The notes below the pieces were generated by a model. The model worked only from the letters and a program-made list of their open reading frames with translations. It was not told where the DNA came from and did no database searches. A DNA stretch of 64,000 nt from a virus. Each line of letters opens with the position of its first letter. Positions within the stretch are counted from its first letter, which is position 1. Made by a program: the position numbers and the translations under genes. Below are positions 53,520-61,723 of this stretch, piece by piece. Where the stretch lies: IMG/VR virus record IMGVR_UViG_3300022890_000019, positions 1 through 64,000 of that record; one strand, 5' to 3'.

Positions 53520-54075
53520 TCATTTTAATTTGTATATCATCAATGTTCTCGTAGTAGTGACCACCTTTTATCTCTTTGTCAAGTCTTTTCTTCCACTTTA
53601 TGTTAAACATAACTTTTTGCCATTGCTGTAAATAATATATGCTTATCCCTTTATGGTAAAAGTGAAGCGATGTCCTCTTCTTGAATCCCTTGAGCTTTGT
53701 ACTCCTAGTCATGCTATCCTCTGCCACTACAATATATCCTATCCCGTTAGGAAGATGAAAGATAGCATTGTTATAAACTAAGTCATAGCATATCTTATCA
53801 GTCAAGTCATCTATCAAGAGCTTTATGACCATCTTCTCAAACTTTATGTAGGGATACTTTCTCTCTACACCTAATGTATCAAAGAACTTTCTTATTAACT
53901 TTCCTGGCTTATGCTGTAACCTTAAATATTTATACTCAAAAGTCTTATCATATACCAGCTCCATGTAGTCTACATCTTTAAGAGTCTTTCGCTCTCCATC
54001 TCTATTTATTATCCTATGAGCTCTCACATGGGTCTTCTTCTTCGTCTGTCTCGACTTGACCGTATCTTTTTCCAT
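53500..54075 (-). CDS. Basic tail/connector hypothetical protein
   Basis: A 191-residue, strongly basic protein (first 30 residues rich in Lys/Arg) that I do not recognise. A middle beta-rich part (FHLPNGIGYIVVAED) is followed by aromatic strands (SLHFYHKGISIYYL). Its 5' part overlaps the gene before it by 62 bases. A Met at codon 17 or later would reduce the overlap, but none lies at a good place. Its position between connector genes suggests a tail or adaptor part, perhaps contacting DNA. Confidence 0.55.
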   Translation of the reverse strand: MEKDTVKSRQTKKKTHVRAHRIINRDGERKTLKDVDYMELVYDKTFEYKYLRLQHKPGKLIRKFFDTLGVERKYPYIKFEKMVIKLLIDDLTDKICYDLVYNNAIFHLPNGIGYIVVAEDSMTRSTKLKGFKKRTSLHFYHKGISIYYLQQWQKVMFNIKWKKRLDKEIKGGHYYENIDDIQIKMNVRYGK

Positions 54076-54523
54076 TGTTCTTTCCTGCCTGTTCTATCAT
54101 CTTCTCACCATACTCATAACCGTCATGGGACTCCTCGGTAGTCTTTTCAAGGTCTACACCTATCGTATCCAGGACTGCCTGACGGTAATCTTTAGGCTGA
54201 TCTGATTTGAATTCATGAAACTTAAACTTGTCTTGCATCCATTCAGGCTTTATCGTACCCTCTATGGCTATTTTACCTTCAGGTATATAAAAGGACTCTG
54301 TACCGATTAAAATACGGTAGTAAGTCACATAGGCATACTCTGTGTCCTCTGAGCATCCATCACAGGAGCCCTGACGAGTAGACTTGTCTTCAAACTGATA
54401 TTGCCTCTTGATAAGAAAATATTTCTCAGTACCAACATCACCGGTAATCAAAATAGTCTCCATCATTGTAAGAATGGTTAAAGGATCTACTATATCCCCA
54501 TTGCAATCAGTAATTTGTTCCAT
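54014..54523 (-). CDS. Acidic late-block hypothetical protein
   Basis: A 169-residue acidic protein with CDGC near residue 55 and an acidic tail (DEEEDPCE). The first half is beta-rich. It overlaps the following gene by 62 bases and the preceding one by 17, the largest overlap in the late arm. Acidic and basic neighbours of this kind could form a pair, but no function is known. Confidence 0.5.
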   Translation of the reverse strand: MEQITDCNGDIVDPLTILTMMETILITGDVGTEKYFLIKRQYQFEDKSTRQGSCDGCSEDTEYAYVTYYRILIGTESFYIPEGKIAIEGTIKPEWMQDKFKFHEFKSDQPKDYRQAVLDTIGVDLEKTTEESHDGYEYGEKMIEQAGKNNGKRYGQVETDEEEDPCESS

Positions 54524-54677
54524 GGCAGCTTATTCTTATTAAGAACCTCTTTCTAAAAATACGTATGTAATAAACATTGTATCCATCAGCAGGACACCTC
54601 TTTATCTTAGCTATATCATAACATCTATATAATAGGCTAGATATCTTTGCTCTTATCTCTTTAATCTTATTGTTCAT
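54507..54677 (-). CDS. Small basic hypothetical protein
   Basis: A 56-residue protein when started at the ATG at 54677, just after the upstream gene; an upstream ATG at 54737 would overlap that gene far more. It is Arg/Lys/Tyr-rich (IRIFRKRFLIRIS) and may bind nucleic acid. It overlaps both neighbours slightly, typical of this late operon. Confidence 0.45.
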   Translation of the reverse strand: MNNKIKEIRAKISSLLYRCYDIAKIKRCPADGYNVYYIRIFRKRFLIRISCHGTNY

Positions 54678-55377
54678 CGGTTGTTGTCTGTTGTTTAGAT
54701 TGTTGTACTGGTGAACCCTGTATCTCTGTATCATCATTATAGGTGTCTTCAGTAATCCCCCAGGTACTCAGCAGGTCTTTCTTTACCAATATGAGTAACT
54801 TGTTTACCGAAGGAGTAGGGTAAGAGTCTGTAGACTTATAGTTACAGGCCTGTATTGGTATCTTGTATAACAATACCCCTGTAGCCATTACAAACCCTTC
54901 TGTAGGTAAGTCCTTTAATATAGCTTTACTGCCTATAACGGTATAGATAGGACCAGGTTTAACCCATCGCTTGTACTTACTAGCATTAAAACCTTTAATA
55001 GTCTTTCTGGTAAAGGATAACTCGAAGTTCTCTGTACCTAAGAAGGAGATATCTTTCCATCCTACATTTGGAATCAAAGCAGGAAGGTCTATAGTATACA
55101 TCACTGCATCTGAAGTAAAAGATATGTTATCTACAGTACAAGAGTTCTTCTGACACTCTACCTCCAAGCAAGCAGACATCTTATAATACTGATCTGAAAT
55201 CCTACCACCTCTGTTGTTATATTCTTCCCGGATAAGAGTAGCATTCATATCGTGGATCTTATCAGCGACATACTCTCTCTTACCTATTAAAAAACTATCA
55301 TCGGTAGTCTGTTTAAGATCTAGCATTAAAGTATCTAAAATAGAATCGAATGATCTCTGTTCCCCTGTTATAGCCAT
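54667..55377 (-). CDS. Ring / connector structural protein
   Basis: A 236-residue protein. The ATG at 55377 (MAITGEQ) is chosen because the longer frame from 55410 would begin inside the terminator hairpin at 55391-55426. The N-terminal half has DKIHDMNATLIREEYNNRGG and SACLEVEC, which resemble crAss connector or ring proteins that stack below the portal. The rest is a beta-rich domain, with a Gln/Thr-rich tail. It is the first gene after the terminator, so it is probably expressed at a lower level by read-through. Confidence 0.5.
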   Translation of the reverse strand: MAITGEQRSFDSILDTLMLDLKQTTDDSFLIGKREYVADKIHDMNATLIREEYNNRGGRISDQYYKMSACLEVECQKNSCTVDNISFTSDAVMYTIDLPALIPNVGWKDISFLGTENFELSFTRKTIKGFNASKYKRWVKPGPIYTVIGSKAILKDLPTEGFVMATGVLLYKIPIQACNYKSTDSYPTPSVNKLLILVKKDLLSTWGITEDTYNDDTEIQGSPVQQSKQQTTTDEQ

Positions 55378-55390
55378 TTTGTTATAGATT

Positions 55391-55426
55391 AAAAAAAGGA
55401 CAGAAGGCAAATCCCCTCTGCCCTTA
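55391..55426 (-). terminator. Rho-independent terminator after the capsid unit
   Basis: On the minus strand AGGGCAGA pairs with TCTGTCCT (8 bp, one G-U) around a short loop, followed by seven T. It lies just past the stop of the 514-residue structural gene and ends the scaffold-capsid-connector transcript, at least in part. Confidence 0.8.
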
Positions 55427-55453
55427 TTAGGTTATATCAATTTAATGAATAGA

Positions 55454-56998
55454 TTACCAGTTTTCAACAGCAGTTCCTACAAGGATCTCAAGGAGATCCT
55501 CGAAGCTACTATCCACTGCCCATACAGCAGGATCATCAGTAGACTCTTGCATATAAGAATACCTGGCACCAGTAGCAGCAGAGTTAGTCTTATCCCATAG
55601 ATCATCATCTACCAAAGACTTACGTACAGCAATAACATACTCGGTAGTATATTTAGTGTCGTAGTTAGCTCCATGGAGACCACTGATATCATTATCACCA
55701 ACGGCAATAGTGTATACACAATAATCTATACCTTGCAAAGGCTGATCCAGATATATTCCTCTGGCAAGACTACCCTGATCTTTCTTATTCCAGAACATAC
55801 GGAATATGTCATCAGAAGTTAAAGAAGGATACCTTCCCCATGGAGAAGTCTCTACTCCAAGAGTACACGTAGATGCAGCACTTAGAGTCAGGTTAAAGTC
55901 CGTGACAAGGTCAGTATTAGTATATACATATACTGTCTCTCCTGCAGCACCTTTAATACCTGCATATCCTACCGCACCGGCAGTAAGATCCGCTATCAAC
56001 TCGATAGACAATGCAGCTACATTAGTAGCAACAGTAGCAGCAGCGCCCATGGCAACACCGTCAACATAAGCTCTGGCTCCGGAAGTAGTAATAGTAGTTC
56101 CTATGATAGGAGTAATCCATACACCTCTTGTAGTACCACCCATATCATCACCATAGATAAGGTCGAACTGTACGTTAAGGTCTTTTGAAGTAAATAACAT
56201 CTTACGAACAAAAGTACAAGTAGAGGCACCAGCACCATCAGCAAGAGTATACTTATATCCTGCAGGACCAGTCACTAACATCACTGTAGAACTTACGGCT
56301 ATAGCTGCAAGATCATAAGAGTTGTCATCGTTAAAGTCATTTACAGCAGTGATAATAGTAGCACCTCCATCAAGGTCAATAGTTTCAGTAAGTCCTGCAG
56401 GAGTCGTGATAAGTATTTTATCAGTGTTAGCATTAGTAGTAGTCACATAATATCCTCTGAATACATTAACGATAGCACCTGACATCTTAGTAAGAGCATC
56501 GGTATTCTGATTGTGAAGACCTATGTCATTATGAATCTGATCCATAAGATCGTTCTCCATAGCCAGGATGTAAGCAGCGTCAATAGTTGTACTAGTAGCC
56601 TCAACGACTTTAAGTACTCCTACATATGACTTCTGCTGAAGATTGTTCTTACTATTACCTACACCAGGAAGCTTAACCTTTTCCCTGAAGGTAAGACCAT
56701 ATTCCCAGTCACATGACGTACATGGAGCAGGAGGAGCAAATAACACTTCCAGAGAAGCATACTTGCCATCATCGGTACAGCTTTTAGATACCTTAATGTT
56801 TGAAGCTAGTGTTCCTACACTAGCAGGAATGACAGGACTATCTGCTGTTCCTGTAACCACACCACCTCTGATATCAATACCAAGCTTTTTAAAGATTCCC
56901 ATCTTGTAACCGGATATGTAATCATTATAAATTCCAAAGTCTGTTGCATCTAATGTATTCAGCAAAATCATCTTTGGAGGTTGTCTTTTAGTTCTCAT
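55454..56998 (-). CDS. Probable abundant virion structural protein
   Basis: A 514-residue protein with an N-terminal segment of about 45 residues. A Cys-containing part (PPAPCTSCDWEYG) lies near residue 93. A long Ala/Gly/Thr-rich, beta-rich middle (~200-390) follows, of the Ig-like type used in capsid decoration or tail parts. It ends in a helical segment. Its place as the last gene before the strong terminator of the capsid unit suggests high expression. Candidates are an auxiliary capsid protein or a tail-barrel protein. No motif decides between them. Confidence 0.5.
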   Translation of the reverse strand: MRTKRQPPKMILLNTLDATDFGIYNDYISGYKMGIFKKLGIDIRGGVVTGTADSPVIPASVGTLASNIKVSKSCTDDGKYASLEVLFAPPAPCTSCDWEYGLTFREKVKLPGVGNSKNNLQQKSYVGVLKVVEATSTTIDAAYILAMENDLMDQIHNDIGLHNQNTDALTKMSGAIVNVFRGYYVTTTNANTDKILITTPAGLTETIDLDGGATIITAVNDFNDDNSYDLAAIAVSSTVMLVTGPAGYKYTLADGAGASTCTFVRKMLFTSKDLNVQFDLIYGDDMGGTTRGVWITPIIGTTITTSGARAYVDGVAMGAAATVATNVAALSIELIADLTAGAVGYAGIKGAAGETVYVYTNTDLVTDFNLTLSAASTCTLGVETSPWGRYPSLTSDDIFRMFWNKKDQGSLARGIYLDQPLQGIDYCVYTIAVGDNDISGLHGANYDTKYTTEYVIAVRKSLVDDDLWDKTNSAATGARYSYMQESTDDPAVWAVDSSFEDLLEILVGTAVENW

Positions 56999-57019
56999 CT
57001 TGTTTAGAATTAAAAATAT

Positions 57020-57775
57020 TTATATTCTGTCTAGCTGTCTTCCTTGTTCCAGACCAATAGCGGTCCTGAATCTTGGATCTTGAATCCTATCAAGGTATAT
57101 CATTACAGCTTTGTCTATAATCTCGGATATTTGATAATCTGGTAGATCAATAGTATATACGAACCCTGACGAATAAGACATCTCGTTAGGATACTTGTAA
57201 TAGTCTAGCATAATCCTTGTAGCATCAGAACCTACATCAGGGTCAGTAATCATCAATATCTGATCGTTAAAGATCTGACGGTATAGTTTACTGTCCCTGG
57301 GTTTAAGGTAATAGGAGTCACGTATCACAGATTCAGCATCAGATAGCATCCTGAAGGACTTTAACCATCCGCTGGTACCTGTAAGACTACACTCCTGTGC
57401 TGAGGAGGTGCTATAATCAATTTCAAACATCATATTTAAAGCTCGTTGGTATTTAGGGAGAATATCATCATAGGTAAGGAGTGTCTCGTTAATATCAGTC
57501 ACCATCCTTCCTTTTATAGAAACCCCATCGGGAATATAGAATAGATTATCTCCTACATTCTTCATTACCACTTTACGTCTCAAACGCTGCATATCATCCA
57601 TCTGCTTAGTAGTAAGCTGTACACCCTCTTTCATAGACTCATTAGACAGTATCCAGTCTCTCATGGCATACATGTTCCATAGTCTACAAAACACTTCAGG
57701 GATAACAGTACTCGTAGATGTCTTCTTTATACCATCTAAGAACCCTTTAAATATATCGTCAGCCGTAGTATACAT
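57020..57775 (-). CDS. Head-tail connector candidate
   Basis: A 251-residue protein with a helical start (DDIFKGFLDGI), a middle with SSAQECSLTG, and an end IMLDYYKYPNEMSY...YTIDLPDYQISEIIDKAVMIYL. The last pattern (Y-x-x-x-P...DLP-x-x...EI-x-x-A) is typical of connector or adaptor proteins that follow the capsid gene in crAss-like and podovirus genomes. It overlaps the 406-residue gene by one base. Confidence 0.55.
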   Translation of the reverse strand: MYTTADDIFKGFLDGIKKTSTSTVIPEVFCRLWNMYAMRDWILSNESMKEGVQLTTKQMDDMQRLRRKVVMKNVGDNLFYIPDGVSIKGRMVTDINETLLTYDDILPKYQRALNMMFEIDYSTSSAQECSLTGTSGWLKSFRMLSDAESVIRDSYYLKPRDSKLYRQIFNDQILMITDPDVGSDATRIMLDYYKYPNEMSYSSGFVYTIDLPDYQISEIIDKAVMIYLDRIQDPRFRTAIGLEQGRQLDRI

Positions 57776-58995
57776 TAGCTAAATTTTTTCTCTACCATAT
57801 AATTAATCAATTTTTCAGTATCATCCCAAAAGTCCTTACAGTCTTCTTCGACATAAGGAGTAAGGTGGTGCTTGACCTTCCGTTGAAGTTTACCAAGTCC
57901 ATCTTCTGCCTTTGAGATTCTTGTTAGCTCTTCTTTAAGCTTTTTAGATTCATTACCGGTCTTCATATTCTCATAGAGACTGGTAGCATTCTCAAGTGTA
58001 AACTCAGGAGTATGACCCATCTTCAATAGCTCTGCATGGATAGCCTTAATAGAGTCGAATGCATTATCAGCATCTTTCTCTTTACCATCCAGGACAGATA
58101 CCCTAAGCATATTAATAGCGTTAGTGTAGCTAGCTAGTGTAGAAGGGATCGTCTTGCCTATCTTGAAATCTAATTCTTCCTTCTGTCCATCGGTAATCTT
58201 ACCTTTTTTATTCTGTAAGAGGTTATATAGCCTGGTCTTTAAATGTTCGTTATCCTTCTTGTTGAGGAAACGTATTGCACTTTTAGTGTCATTACCAAGG
58301 AATGTACCATCATACATAATATCATTGTTACGATTACGATTGAGGATGTTGTAGAATATCAATTCCAATATTACAATGTGAGCTTCCAGACTCTTATCTT
58401 TATCAGGAGAGCAGTTAAGGACAATCTCAGGATACTTGTGGCATGCTTTTAACAAACCATTGCGTTGTACTGACATCCCTACCCCTTTCTCAGGAATATA
58501 AAACTCTGAATTTTGAATTCTGTTGTTAAGCAAAAGAACCAATTCAATATACCTTTCCGGAGGCCATGTACGAATGAAACTCTCTGCATCAAAAACATTA
58601 TCATAGAAGCTATTCTCACTCTGAGCCTCAAGGGTTGCATTGTGAAGATAACCATAGAAAGAACCTGGATCTCTTTTATAGTCCAGCTCTGTCCTTGCTA
58701 TCCTTTTAGAAATAAGGATAAGATCTACCATAGTTTTATCAGCAAAGAGAGACATATCATATGTGTGAAAATCCCTGACCTTGGGAAAGGTTGTCGGATT
58801 TATGACAAAAGGAAACTTCTCTAACTCTTCAGCAGTCAACGGAGTGGCTCCTGTCTTCTTATCTACCGTCAGGTCTTGGCCTGTCATGTAGTTGTTACCT
58901 ACCTTAGTGATAGGTATAGTCCATGGATGCTTCTTATAGATAGGCTCCATGAAGATTACTTTTACTTTGTCTTTATTCTCTGTCGTTGTTGTCAT
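57775..58995 (-). CDS. Late structural-block hypothetical protein
   Basis: A 406-residue basic, mostly helical protein that I cannot name. Residues 60-120 contain TFPKVRDFHTYDMSLFADKTMVDL (cut here to its core: RDFHTYDMSLF), which suggests a folded structural part. The C-terminal 150 residues are a charged helical bundle. In crAss-like phages an uncharacterised conserved gene often follows the capsid gene at this place. It begins ten bases after the capsid stop. Confidence 0.5.
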   Translation of the reverse strand: MTTTTENKDKVKVIFMEPIYKKHPWTIPITKVGNNYMTGQDLTVDKKTGATPLTAEELEKFPFVINPTTFPKVRDFHTYDMSLFADKTMVDLILISKRIARTELDYKRDPGSFYGYLHNATLEAQSENSFYDNVFDAESFIRTWPPERYIELVLLLNNRIQNSEFYIPEKGVGMSVQRNGLLKACHKYPEIVLNCSPDKDKSLEAHIVILELIFYNILNRNRNNDIMYDGTFLGNDTKSAIRFLNKKDNEHLKTRLYNLLQNKKGKITDGQKEELDFKIGKTIPSTLASYTNAINMLRVSVLDGKEKDADNAFDSIKAIHAELLKMGHTPEFTLENATSLYENMKTGNESKKLKEELTRISKAEDGLGKLQRKVKHHLTPYVEEDCKDFWDDTEKLINYMVEKKFS

Positions 58996-59005
58996 AGTCT
59001 TTTTA

Positions 59006-60484
59006 TTACATTAAGTTGTTCAAGTAAGGTCTGTACAATTTAATAGGTTGAATCTGTGAGATAACACCATTCTGGATGAGTGCATGTTCTGAGGAACCGT
59101 CAACTTCAGATGAAATATTCCCACCTTTGTCGATACCGGCTACAGTACCTTTACTCATAGGTCTCAACTGGATAAGCTGAATACCTCTGTCACCACTGGC
59201 AGTCAATCCTAGAGGTAGCATGATACCAACCCATTCATTAGACTTAGTACCGTCTTTAAGGACTTTACCAGGCCTACGTGATAGAGAGGTAGAACGGGTC
59301 AGGAGAAGCGTAATACCACCCAAAGAATACCCTTTATAAGTGTTGTTGATGATCTTGTTATCACCGTCACCTATGATATTCTGATTCTGAGTAACATTCA
59401 TACTGGCAAGCAATGTCTGCAAGTCGAAATATGATGTAGGATGTAAGAAAAGAGCAACCTCTCTCTTACCATTTTCGTCAGGTCTAATATACGTATCAAT
59501 ATCCCTAAGTAAAGCAGTAAGCACTGGTTCTGTCCATCCATTATTCAGTGGGAACTCAATAGGGCCATCTCCTGAATACAATACACCATTACCTGAGAGG
59601 ATGTCCTGGTTAGCACCGTCAGTAAGAACTACCTCTTTGGTATCCTTGCTAACAGTTCCTTTTCCTTCGAGTAATTGGAAGTCAAGGTACCTGGCAATGT
59701 TCTTCATCATAATTTCTTCTGCTGCTGTGATAAAAGCTTTGTCTTCGTATCCTGGGATACCTACATAGCGACCTCTCACCTGTTTGTTTTTATCCATGGC
59801 TGCTGCAGTACCAGAGTAAGAATATTTAAACCTCTGTAGGGTAAGGTAAGCATCACCGAATCCACCGAAATCATACTTTTCATTACCTCCAACTGAGAAG
59901 TCCTGGGTATACTTAGATGTTACGACCTGTACTTCGTCACCATCTTGCATAAGGTTTGTATCTACGTACTCTGACTTATTGTTACCATCAACTTTTACAC
60001 GGTATCTCCATACTCCACCGGAGACAGGTTCGCCTGCATCTTTGTCGATAATATATAGCTGTGTCTCACCATCAGCTAGGAGGATGACTTCGTTACCACC
60101 TGCATAGTTAGAATCCAGGTAGATATAGAAAGGAAGCTTACTCAAACCTGGTTGGCTAGCATTCGCTTCGTCTTCATAACAGACACCGTTAGGTCCTGGT
60201 CTGAATCTCTCTACACGATAATCATCATTGGCAATACGATACTGTACATGGTTAGATGAAACAGTGTTGAATCTTCCTCCATCGAGCAACCAGTTTGTAC
60301 CATAGTTAATGCCTTCTGTCTTGTAATTTTTAGCGTCAAGCAACGCTGTTAATGGAGCCATCTCTGGATACATGCTAAATATTGTAGTCATCATATCAGG
60401 ATCTATAACTCCCATGTTTACTAACAAGCGACTTGTGATCGATTGTTGAGCAACAGTTACTTCGTTTCCGGGTACTAATCTCAT
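59006..60484 (-). CDS. Major capsid protein
   Basis: The 492-residue length matches Crassvirales major capsid proteins, which use the HK97 fold. The first 45 residues (VAQQSITSRLLVNMGVI) look like an N-arm. Near residues 240-270 VGIPGYEDKAFITAAEEIMMKNIARY looks like the long spine helix (core AAEEIMMKNIA), and beta-rich P- and A-domain segments follow. The place between a scaffold-like gene and connector genes, behind a strong promoter, is the standard capsid position. It shows no clear protease-cleaved prodomain. Confidence 0.72.
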   Translation of the reverse strand: MRLVPGNEVTVAQQSITSRLLVNMGVIDPDMMTTIFSMYPEMAPLTALLDAKNYKTEGINYGTNWLLDGGRFNTVSSNHVQYRIANDDYRVERFRPGPNGVCYEDEANASQPGLSKLPFYIYLDSNYAGGNEVILLADGETQLYIIDKDAGEPVSGGVWRYRVKVDGNNKSEYVDTNLMQDGDEVQVVTSKYTQDFSVGGNEKYDFGGFGDAYLTLQRFKYSYSGTAAAMDKNKQVRGRYVGIPGYEDKAFITAAEEIMMKNIARYLDFQLLEGKGTVSKDTKEVVLTDGANQDILSGNGVLYSGDGPIEFPLNNGWTEPVLTALLRDIDTYIRPDENGKREVALFLHPTSYFDLQTLLASMNVTQNQNIIGDGDNKIINNTYKGYSLGGITLLLTRSTSLSRRPGKVLKDGTKSNEWVGIMLPLGLTASGDRGIQLIQLRPMSKGTVAGIDKGGNISSEVDGSSEHALIQNGVISQIQPIKLYRPYLNNLM

Positions 60485-60523
60485 TTTCTTTATTATTTAA
60501 AATGATTAGTGAGTGGGTGAGTA

Positions 60524-61672
60524 CTACTTTTTCTTAGCAGCAGCCATAAAGGCATTCATATCAAAGCCTGGCTTGTCATGTTGACCAGCTCCAGGTTGTA
60601 TGTTGTCTTTTCTGTCCCCTTTTAACTTTCTTTCTAGATCTTCTTTCTTAGCCTCAAGTGCGTCAGCATTGAAACCATCAATCTTACCCTTATGTACTAA
60701 GTACAGGTAAGAGAGAATGTTTAATGATTGTTTAGGATTCTGGAAGATTTCATTTAAGACCACATCAGCTTTGCTGGCAATATAAGGTCTTCCATCTACT
60801 TCCAATACTTCCTTCTTGGTAAACTCTGGTAAAAACTCGATGTATTCTTGTCTATCGGATTCTCCGAACTCAAATCCACCTATATTAGTTTTCTCTTTGT
60901 TTTCGTCAATATATGTATTTAACAGTACTTCTGTTTCAGCCTGAGCAGTCTCAAGGTCTGCATTCATCCTAACCTTGTTTTGCTCATTGATATTATATTC
61001 TCTATTGCTCTGGACATTCTGCATATTAGATTTGAACTTGTTAGCTTCAAACTCTGCATCAATGTCATCCATCTTGTCAAGTTTTGACTGTACCATGTCA
61101 TCACTCCACTCTAGCTTGTTCGCTTGAGCATGACTCTTATAGACCTCTTTAAGGAAGTCTTTAGCAGGAAGGTTCATCACGTTAGACTCTTTCTGCTTTG
61201 TCTGAAGAAACTTAGATCTATCAAAATCTTTTTTCTGGGACTCTTCTAGGTACTCTACAATAAAAGGATCTCTTATCACAGGAGGATTGTTTGCTATGAT
61301 ATGGTCCTGTAGCATCTTATATCTCTCTGCCTCGGTAAGGTCTTCTCCACTTTCTTTCTTTCCTGTAAGGATTTCTTTTGGCAGTTCATACTTACCATCT
61401 TCTCCTTTATAGGTTTCTGCCAATCCTTTCCAATAAGGATCTAAATCTACCTGAGTACCACTACCTGCAGCAGCAGCATCAGCAGCCAACTTCTCAGCAG
61501 CTAGTGTAGCCTCATCTTTAATTCCATCACCAGCACCGGCACCGGCACCTGAGTCGCCAGTACCATCAGGATTACCACCAGGATTACCTCTTGCTGCATC
61601 CATAAATTTCTGCTGATCAAAATCACCATCTTTGATTTCAATACCGTCTGTGTTCTTGTTCTCGTCTTCCAT
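60524..61672 (-). CDS. Scaffold-like protein
   Basis: The 382-residue protein is very acidic at the start, with a Gly/Ala/Asp-rich stretch at residues 28-75. Helical coiled-coil-prone segments follow (for example AEFEANKFKSNMQNV), and it ends in a basic helical tip (FDMNAFMAAAKKK). Acidic-linker, coiled-coil and basic C-terminal-tip order is typical of phage capsid scaffolds, which line the procapsid and leave or are degraded. It is the first gene after the promoter at 61693-61723 and directly before the capsid gene. No protease motif is seen. Confidence 0.6.
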   Translation of the reverse strand: MEDENKNTDGIEIKDGDFDQQKFMDAARGNPGGNPDGTGDSGAGAGAGDGIKDEATLAAEKLAADAAAAGSGTQVDLDPYWKGLAETYKGEDGKYELPKEILTGKKESGEDLTEAERYKMLQDHIIANNPPVIRDPFIVEYLEESQKKDFDRSKFLQTKQKESNVMNLPAKDFLKEVYKSHAQANKLEWSDDMVQSKLDKMDDIDAEFEANKFKSNMQNVQSNREYNINEQNKVRMNADLETAQAETEVLLNTYIDENKEKTNIGGFEFGESDRQEYIEFLPEFTKKEVLEVDGRPYIASKADVVLNEIFQNPKQSLNILSYLYLVHKGKIDGFNADALEAKKEDLERKLKGDRKDNIQPGAGQHDKPGFDMNAFMAAAKKK

Positions 61673-61692
61673 TGTTTGTATTATTTATGTAA

Positions 61693-61723
61693 CAAATATA
61701 AAAAATTAGTTATTTAAAGTCAA
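61693..61723 (-). promoter_or_regulatory. Late promoter for capsid unit (TTGAC-N18-TATATTTG)
   Basis: Reading the minus strand, TTGAC (61723-61719) and TATATTTG (61700-61693) have the same 20-base spacing from TTG as the promoter at 24520-24550. The first element follows directly on the TAG stop of the portal gene, again giving TAGTTGAC. It would start the scaffold-capsid transcript. Confidence 0.7.
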
